From positions 1-18,671 of the forward strand of contig DCRR01000017.1 in the NCBI GenBank assembly GCA_002325245.1: DNA of 18,671 nt, in the 5' to 3' direction. This document shows positions 14,493 to 18,671 of this stretch, piece by piece (within the stretch, counting starts at the first letter, position 1; every line of letters begins with the position of its first letter). Source of the DNA: Microbacteriaceae bacterium UBA1487. GTDB lineage: Bacteria; Actinomycetota; Actinomycetes; Actinomycetales; Microbacteriaceae. The translations under genes were made by a program, and so were the position numbers. A model generated the notes under the pieces. The model searched no databases. It had not been told where the DNA came from and worked only from the letters and a program-made list of their open reading frames with translations.

Positions 14493-15148
14493 CGATCACG
14501 CCGCCGCGAACCCCGCGCGGCACGCGCACCCGGGCCAAGCTGATCGAGGCCGCCGAGCACGTCTTCTCGGCGGTCGGCTACGCCGACGCCTCCGTCGTGC
14601 GGATCACCGAGCGCGCCGGAGTCGCCCAGGGCACGTTCTACCTGTACTTCGAGAGCAAGCTGCAGATCTTCGAAGAGCTCGTCGAAGATCTCAACCACCG
14701 AGTCCGGCTCGCGATGAGCGAAGGCGCGCGCGGTGCCGTCGGGCGCCTTGAGGCCGAGCGGGCGGGCTTCCGGGCCTTCTTCCGCTTCACGGCCGAGCAC
14801 CCGGCGCTCTACCGGATCATCCGCGAGGCCGAGTTCGTCTCGCCGCGCTCGCTGCGGCTGCACTACACACGCATTGTCGAGGGCTACATCGAGGGTCTCA
14901 CCGCGGCGCAGGCCGCCGACGAGATCAGCGACATCGATCCGGTCGTCGCCGCCTGGGCGCTCATGGGCGTCGGCGAGATGATCGGGATGCGCTGGGTGCT
15001 CTGGGGCGACGGCGATGCGGCCGGCGACGACGCCGACCCCACCGCGAGCGGCACCTCCGAGGTTCCCGACCACGTCTTCGACGAGATGATGCGCTTCATT
15101 CGGGGCGCGCTGACGGCACCCAAGACCGAGGGGACGGCGACACCATGA
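14489..15148 (+). CDS. TetR-family transcriptional regulator
   Basis: This 219-residue DNA-binding repressor-type protein has an N-terminal helix-turn-helix at about 16-62: TRAKLIEAAEHVFSAVGY, ASVVRITERAGVAQGTFYLYFESK. The GTFYLYF recognition-helix end is classic TetR. The C-terminal ligand domain (about 75-215) is helical and includes AFFRFTAEHPALYRIIREAEF, a segment common in TetR proteins of fatty-acid and acyl-CoA metabolism. ATG 14489 overlaps the ligase stop and is 4 codons before the basic start of the fold. Being inside the operon implies autoregulation. A CoA thioester made by the adjacent enzymes is a reasonable effector, and the dyad at 8225-8249 a reasonable operator; both are inference. 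Confidence 0.93.
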   Translation: MTITPPRTPRGTRTRAKLIEAAEHVFSAVGYADASVVRITERAGVAQGTFYLYFESKLQIFEELVEDLNHRVRLAMSEGARGAVGRLEAERAGFRAFFRFTAEHPALYRIIREAEFVSPRSLRLHYTRIVEGYIEGLTAAQAADEISDIDPVVAAWALMGVGEMIGMRWVLWGDGDAAGDDADPTASGTSEVPDHVFDEMMRFIRGALTAPKTEGTATP

Positions 15149-15903
15149 CCGAGCAGACCGCGCCACTGAGCGGACGCCACGCGATCGTGACCGGAGGCGG
15201 AAGCGGAATCGGCGAGGCCTGCGCGCGAGCGCTCGCCGCGGCCGGCGCGCGCGTCACGGTGGCCGACATCGACCTGACCGCAGCGGAGCGCGTCGCGGGC
15301 GACATCGGCGGCACGGCCTGGCAGGTCGACCTCGCTGACACGGCCGCGCTCGCCGAGCTCAGCCTCGACGCCGACATCCTGGTCAACAACGCGGGAATCC
15401 AGCGGGTCAGCCCGATCGAAGACTTCGATCCCGAGTTCTTCGCCCGCATGCTGCGCATCATGCTCGAGGCGCCGTTCCTGCTGATTCGCGCGAGCCTGCC
15501 GCACATGTACGCGCAGAACTTCGGACGCATCATCAACATCAGCTCGGTGCACGGCCTGCGCGCCTCGCCGTTCAAGTCGGCCTACGTCGCCGCCAAGCAC
15601 GGCCTCGAGGGGCTCTCGAAGGTCGCGGCTCTCGAAGGCGCCGCGCACGGCGTCACGAGCAACTGCGTCAACCCCGGGTACGTGCGCACGCCGCTCGTCG
15701 AGAAGCAGATCGCCGACCAGGCGCGCGTGCACGGCATTCCCGAGGCCGAGGTCGTCGAGAAGGTGATGCTGACGGAGTCGGCGATCAAGCGACTGCTGGA
15801 GCCCTCCGAGGTCGCCGACCTCGTCGTCTGGCTGTGCGGTGACACGGCCGGCATGGTGACCGGCACGAGCCACACCATGGATGGCGGGTGGTCGGCGCGA
15901 TGA
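15145..15903 (+). CDS. bdhA: 3-hydroxybutyrate dehydrogenase-type short-chain dehydrogenase
   Basis: This 252-residue classical SDR is expected to oxidise 3-hydroxybutyrate to acetoacetate with NAD. It has the cofactor motif TGGGSGIG (16-23), Asp41 at the end of strand two (NAD preference), NNAG (81-84), catalytic Ser133/Ser134 region NISSVHG, and YVAAK with Tyr147 and Lys151. The tail QIADQARVHGIPEAEV and AIKRLLEPSEVADL is characteristic of bacterial 3-hydroxybutyrate dehydrogenases and is the main reason for the specific call. Met106 occupies the place of the usual SDR catalytic Asn (IMLEAPF). The start overlaps the tetR stop and the end overlaps the hydrolase start. With the CoA-transferase genes downstream it makes a short ketone-body oxidation route. 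Confidence 0.88.
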   Translation: MTEQTAPLSGRHAIVTGGGSGIGEACARALAAAGARVTVADIDLTAAERVAGDIGGTAWQVDLADTAALAELSLDADILVNNAGIQRVSPIEDFDPEFFARMLRIMLEAPFLLIRASLPHMYAQNFGRIINISSVHGLRASPFKSAYVAAKHGLEGLSKVAALEGAAHGVTSNCVNPGYVRTPLVEKQIADQARVHGIPEAEVVEKVMLTESAIKRLLEPSEVADLVVWLCGDTAGMVTGTSHTMDGGWSAR

Positions 15904-16805
15904 CCGGGTACCGACCCTTCACCGCGCCGGTGCGCGGCGGGGAGCTTGCGGCGGGGGAGTGGCGCCACGGCGCCGAGCCTCTCACGCCCGTGCTCGCGGT
16001 GCACGGAATCACGGCCTCCCATCGGGCCTGGCCGCTCGTCGCGGAACGTCTTCCGGGGACGCGGGTCATCGCGCCCGACCTCCGGGGTCGCGGCGGCAGC
16101 CGCGGGCTCCCGGGGCCCTGGGGCATGCCGCAGCATGCCGACGATCTGGCGGCGCTGCTGGATGCGGCCGAGGTCGAGAGCTGCCTGGTCGTCGGGCACT
16201 CGATGGGCGCGTTCGTCGCCGTCGAGCTGGCTCGGCGTCACCCCGACCGGGTGACCGGACTCGTGCTCGTCGACGGCGGTCTGCCGATCCCTCGCCCCGA
16301 GGGCATCAGCGACGACGAGCTCGCTGCGGCGCTCATCGGACCCGCAGCCGTGCGGCTGTCGATGACCTTCCCCGACCACGCGGCCTACCGGGCCTACTGG
16401 CGCGACCACCCCGCGTTCGCCGCCGAGTGGAGCCCCACCATCGAGCAGTACATCGACTACGACCTCGTCGGCGAGGCGCCGAACCTGCATCCTGCGACGC
16501 GCCTGGAGGCCGTGCAGCAGGATTCGCTGCAGCTGGATGGCGATCTCGAGTACGCCGCCGCGCTCGCGGCGCTGCCGATCGGCGTCGACTTCGTGCGCGC
16601 ACCGCGGGGGCTCCTGAATCAGGTTCCGCCGCTGTACCCCGACTCGGAGATGGAGCGCTGGCGCGCCGCGCTGCCCGAGGTCGAGATCCACGAGGTGGCC
16701 GACGTCAACCACTACACGATCGTCATGGGAGAGCGCGGCGCCGACGCTGTCGCCGACCTCGTCGCGCGTCGGATCGCCGAGACACACGCAAGGAGCACCG
16801 GATGA
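15900..16805 (+). CDS. Alpha/beta hydrolase (putative esterase or oligomer hydrolase)
   Basis: This 301-residue alpha/beta-hydrolase-fold enzyme has no signal peptide and should act in the cytoplasm. The oxyanion region is VHGITAS (34-40). The nucleophile elbow is VVGHSMGAF with Ser101. His271 in DVNHYTIV fits the catalytic histidine. Asp125 in LVDGG is one candidate acid; the usual strand-seven position reads FVRAPRG without an Asp. A lid-like helical insert lies at about 138-215. ATG 15900 is used because it overlaps the bdh stop as ATGA; a GTG four codons earlier is less likely. The setting between hydroxybutyrate dehydrogenase and CoA-transferase suggests hydrolysis of an ester or oligomer of the hydroxyacid. 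A lactonase or enol-lactonase is an alternative. Confidence 0.87.
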   Translation: MTGYRPFTAPVRGGELAAGEWRHGAEPLTPVLAVHGITASHRAWPLVAERLPGTRVIAPDLRGRGGSRGLPGPWGMPQHADDLAALLDAAEVESCLVVGHSMGAFVAVELARRHPDRVTGLVLVDGGLPIPRPEGISDDELAAALIGPAAVRLSMTFPDHAAYRAYWRDHPAFAAEWSPTIEQYIDYDLVGEAPNLHPATRLEAVQQDSLQLDGDLEYAAALAALPIGVDFVRAPRGLLNQVPPLYPDSEMERWRAALPEVEIHEVADVNHYTIVMGERGADAVADLVARRIAETHARSTG

Positions 16806-17581
16806 GCATCGACAAGACCGTCGCAACCGCCGCCGAAGCGGTCGCCGATATTCCCTCCGGGGCATCCATCGCCGTCGGCGGATTCGGTCTGAGCGGGGCG
16901 CCGATGGCGCTCATCGAAGCGCTGCTGGAGCAGGGCGCCGATCAGCTCGACATCGTCAGCAACAACTGCGGCGTCGACGACTGGGGGCTCGGGATCCTGC
17001 TCGGGGCCGGCCGCATCCGCAAGATGACCTCCTCCTACGTGGGCGAGAACAAGGAGTTCGAGCGCCGGTACCTGAGCGGCGAGCTCGAGCTGGAGCTCAC
17101 ACCGCAGGGCACGCTCGCCGAGAAGCTGCGCGCCGGAGGATCCGGCATCGCCGCGTTCTTCACCCAGACCGGCGTGGGCACGCAGGTCGCCGAGGGCGGG
17201 CTGCCGCGCCGCTACGCCCCCGACGGCACCATCGCCGTCGCCTCACCGGCCAAAGAGGTGCGGCGGATGATGTACGCGGGGCGCGAGCGCGACTTCGTGC
17301 TCGAGGAGTCGATCACGACCGACTTCGCGCTGCTGCACGCCTGGCGCGGCGACCGGCACGGCAACCTCGTCTTCCGCAAGGCGACCCGCAACTTCTCGCC
17401 GCTCGCCGCGATGGCCGGCCGCACCTGCATCGTGCAGGTCGAGGAGCTCGTCGAGCCGGGGCAGATCGATCCGGATGCCGTCCACCTGCCCGGCGTCTAC
17501 GTCTCGCGCGTCCTCGAGGTCGGCGGCGACATCGAGAAGCGCATCGAGAAGCGCACCGTCAGCTCGGCGAAGGAGTCCTGA
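16802..17581 (+). CDS. scoA: 3-oxoacid CoA-transferase subunit A (SCOT type)
   Basis: This alpha subunit of a family I CoA-transferase has 259 residues and is cytoplasmic. The enzyme moves CoA from succinyl-CoA to acetoacetate or a similar 3-oxoacid. Signature VGGFGLSGAP (25-34) is followed by NNCGVDDWGLGILL, KMTSSYVGENKEFERRYLSGELELELTPQGTLAEKLRAGG split over about 75-115, and TGVGTQVAEGG. These match SCOT and acetoacetate transferases better than glutaconate or acetate transferases. The ATG overlaps the hydrolase stop. The beta subunit begins 1 base after its stop. 3-Oxoadipate transferase (PcaI) is the nearest alternative, but no other pca gene is visible. Confidence 0.93.
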   Translation: MSIDKTVATAAEAVADIPSGASIAVGGFGLSGAPMALIEALLEQGADQLDIVSNNCGVDDWGLGILLGAGRIRKMTSSYVGENKEFERRYLSGELELELTPQGTLAEKLRAGGSGIAAFFTQTGVGTQVAEGGLPRRYAPDGTIAVASPAKEVRRMMYAGRERDFVLEESITTDFALLHAWRGDRHGNLVFRKATRNFSPLAAMAGRTCIVQVEELVEPGQIDPDAVHLPGVYVSRVLEVGGDIEKRIEKRTVSSAKES

Positions 17582-17582
17582 G

Positions 17583-18224
17583 ATGCCCCTGGATCGCATT
17601 GGAATGGCGGCGCGGGCCGCGCTCGAGCTGCCCGACGGCGCCTACGTCAACCTCGGCATCGGGCTTCCCACGCTCGTGCCCAACTACCTGCCCGAGGGGC
17701 GCACCGTCGTGCTGCAGTCGGAGAACGGCATCCTCGGCGTCGGCCCCTACCCGAGCGAGGACGCGGTGGATGCCGACCTCATCAACGCCGGCAAGGAGAC
17801 CGTCACGACTCTTCCCGGCTCCGCCTTCTTCGACTCCGCGACCAGTTTCGGGATGATCCGCGGCGGCAAGATCGATGCCGCCATCCTCGGCGCGATGCAG
17901 GTCTCGGAGCACGGCGACCTCGCCAACTGGATGATCCCCGGAAAGATGGTCAAGGGTCCCGGCGGCGCGATGGACCTTGTGCACGGAGTCCAGCGCGTGA
18001 TCGTGCTGATGGAGCACGTCGCCAAGGACGGCTCGGCCAAGATCGTGCGGGAGTGCTCGCTTCCGCTGACCGGGCGCGCCGTCGTGCACCGCATCATCAC
18101 CGACCTCGCCGTCATCGACGTCGAGCCGGACGGCCTCGTGCTGCGCGAGCTCGCCCCCGGCGTCACCGTCGACGAGGTGCGCGCCGCGACCGAGCCCGAG
18201 CTGCGCGTCGAACTGACCGAATAG
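17583..18224 (+). CDS. scoB: 3-oxoacid CoA-transferase subunit B (SCOT type)
   Basis: This beta subunit carries the catalytic residue and has 213 residues. VNLGIGLPTLVPNYL (22-36) leads to the active-site motif QSENGILGVGP (45-55), where Glu47 forms the covalent CoA thioester. Further SCOT motifs are GSAFFDSATSFGMIRGGKIDAAILGAMQVSEHGDLANW (about 79-116) and the GAMDLV segment. ATG 17583 is set by AGGAG at 17571-17575. Together with subunit A it would convert acetoacetate to acetoacetyl-CoA. A thiolase to finish the route to acetyl-CoA is not in the window and may lie downstream. Confidence 0.94.
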   Translation: MPLDRIGMAARAALELPDGAYVNLGIGLPTLVPNYLPEGRTVVLQSENGILGVGPYPSEDAVDADLINAGKETVTTLPGSAFFDSATSFGMIRGGKIDAAILGAMQVSEHGDLANWMIPGKMVKGPGGAMDLVHGVQRVIVLMEHVAKDGSAKIVRECSLPLTGRAVVHRIITDLAVIDVEPDGLVLRELAPGVTVDEVRAATEPELRVELTE

Positions 18225-18261
18225 ATCCCCGCACCGCCCTCGAGAACGAAGGAGTTCCTTG

Positions 18262-18671
18262 ATGTCGCAAACCCTCTTCGACGGAATCGTCGCCCACGAC
18301 GTGACGACCCCGCGCCTCACCGCGCGCGTGCTGGAGCGCGCCGCGGCCGGCGAGGCGTCCGCCACCGTCGTGCTGATCCACGGCAACGTGTCGTCGTCGC
18401 TGTTCTTCCAGCCGACCATGCTGGCGCTGCCGGCCGAGTACCGCGCCCTCGCGATCGACCTGCGCGGCTTCGGCGAGAGCCAGACCCTTCCGGTGGACGC
18501 GGCGCGCGGCGTGCGCGACTTCTCCGACGACGTGGCGAGCGTGCTCGACGCGCTCGGCGTCACCTCCGCCCACGTGCTCGGCTGGAGCATGGGCGCCGGC
18601 GTCGTCATGCAGCTCGTGCTCGACCGCCCCGAGCTGGTGAAGAGCATGACGCTCGAGTCGCCCATCTCGCC
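18262..18671 (+). CDS. Alpha/beta hydrolase, C-terminus beyond the window
   Basis: The first 136 residues of an alpha/beta-hydrolase are present and the frame stays open to the window end. LIHGNVSSSLFF (38-49) is the oxyanion loop, DLRGFGES (66-73) follows, and HVLGWSMGAG (104-113) holds the nucleophile Ser109 with a GWSMG elbow. AAGGAG at 18249-18254 lies 7 bases before the ATG at 18262. It is separated from scoB by 37 bases, with no terminator, so it is likely the twelfth gene of the operon. It is not a close copy of the hydrolase at 15900-16805, differing at the elbow (GWSMG against GHSMG). Histidine and acid residues lie beyond the edge. The substrate is unknown; an ester or oligomer of the operon's acid is possible. 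Confidence 0.88.
   Translation, partial: MSQTLFDGIVAHDVTTPRLTARVLERAAAGEASATVVLIHGNVSSSLFFQPTMLALPAEYRALAIDLRGFGESQTLPVDAARGVRDFSDDVASVLDALGVTSAHVLGWSMGAGVVMQLVLDRPELVKSMTLESPIS

Noticed and set aside
15900..18224. Reading the hydrolase and CoA-transferase genes as a pca (3-oxoadipate) cluster
   Set aside because: PcaD- and PcaIJ-like folds would fit in part, but the subunit motifs are SCOT-like, the adjacent SDR is 3-hydroxybutyrate dehydrogenase-like, and no other pca gene is present.
1..18671. CRISPR arrays, tRNA genes, insertion sequences and attachment sites
   Set aside because: I looked for regularly spaced repeats, cloverleaf sequences, transposase motifs and flanking direct repeats and saw none. 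Intergenic gaps are too short for most of these.

Overview
The window is dense, high-GC DNA with almost no non-coding space. The longest gap between genes is about 157 bases, and no stretch over 300 bases lacks a gene. Strong use of G/C-ending codons, GTG starts, the dxr/M50-protease neighbourhood and many leaderless-looking starts point to an actinobacterium, most likely of the Microbacteriaceae. That placement is inference from style and synteny; there is no rRNA or marker gene. No tRNA, rRNA, IS element, CRISPR array or prophage gene is visible, and no gene looks frameshifted. Only the last gene is cut by the window edge.

Region 1 (1-4534) holds two paralogous GabT-type class III aminotransferases, both on the minus strand. 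Between them lie an OsmC-family protein (plus strand), a 78-residue unknown protein and a membrane-anchored HExxH protein with a coiled-coil tail (both minus). The second aminotransferase, the HExxH gene and the small gene form a probable minus-strand operon. The small gene and osmC are convergent, and their stop codons share one CTAG.

Region 2 (4535-8175) is housekeeping on the plus strand: an FKBP-type prolyl-isomerase lipoprotein with a degenerate second copy of the fold, then dxr (MEP isoprenoid pathway), then a Rip1/RseP-like site-2 protease. It ends in a long GC-rich hairpin. ispG, which often follows this pair in actinobacteria, is absent.

Region 3 (8176-18671) is the most interesting. 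A single good promoter (TTGACT-N17-TAGGCT) opens a run of twelve plus-strand genes. They encode a lipoprotein solute-binding protein, two LivG/LivF ATPases, two LivH/LivM permeases, an acyl-CoA synthetase-like AMP ligase, a TetR regulator, a 3-hydroxybutyrate dehydrogenase-type SDR, an alpha/beta hydrolase, both subunits of a SCOT-type 3-oxoacid CoA-transferase, and a second, truncated alpha/beta hydrolase. Eight consecutive junctions are 4-base ATGA/GTGA overlaps, so the set is almost certainly one transcript. The logic suggests uptake of a short hydroxy- or keto-acid, or an ester or oligomer of one. It would then be hydrolysed, oxidised to acetoacetate or a similar 3-oxoacid, and activated to the CoA thioester. 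A TetR sensor within the operon may act on the dyad at the livJ transcription start. Linking this transporter to ketone-body or 3-hydroxybutyrate use is a hypothesis. The individual families are well supported.
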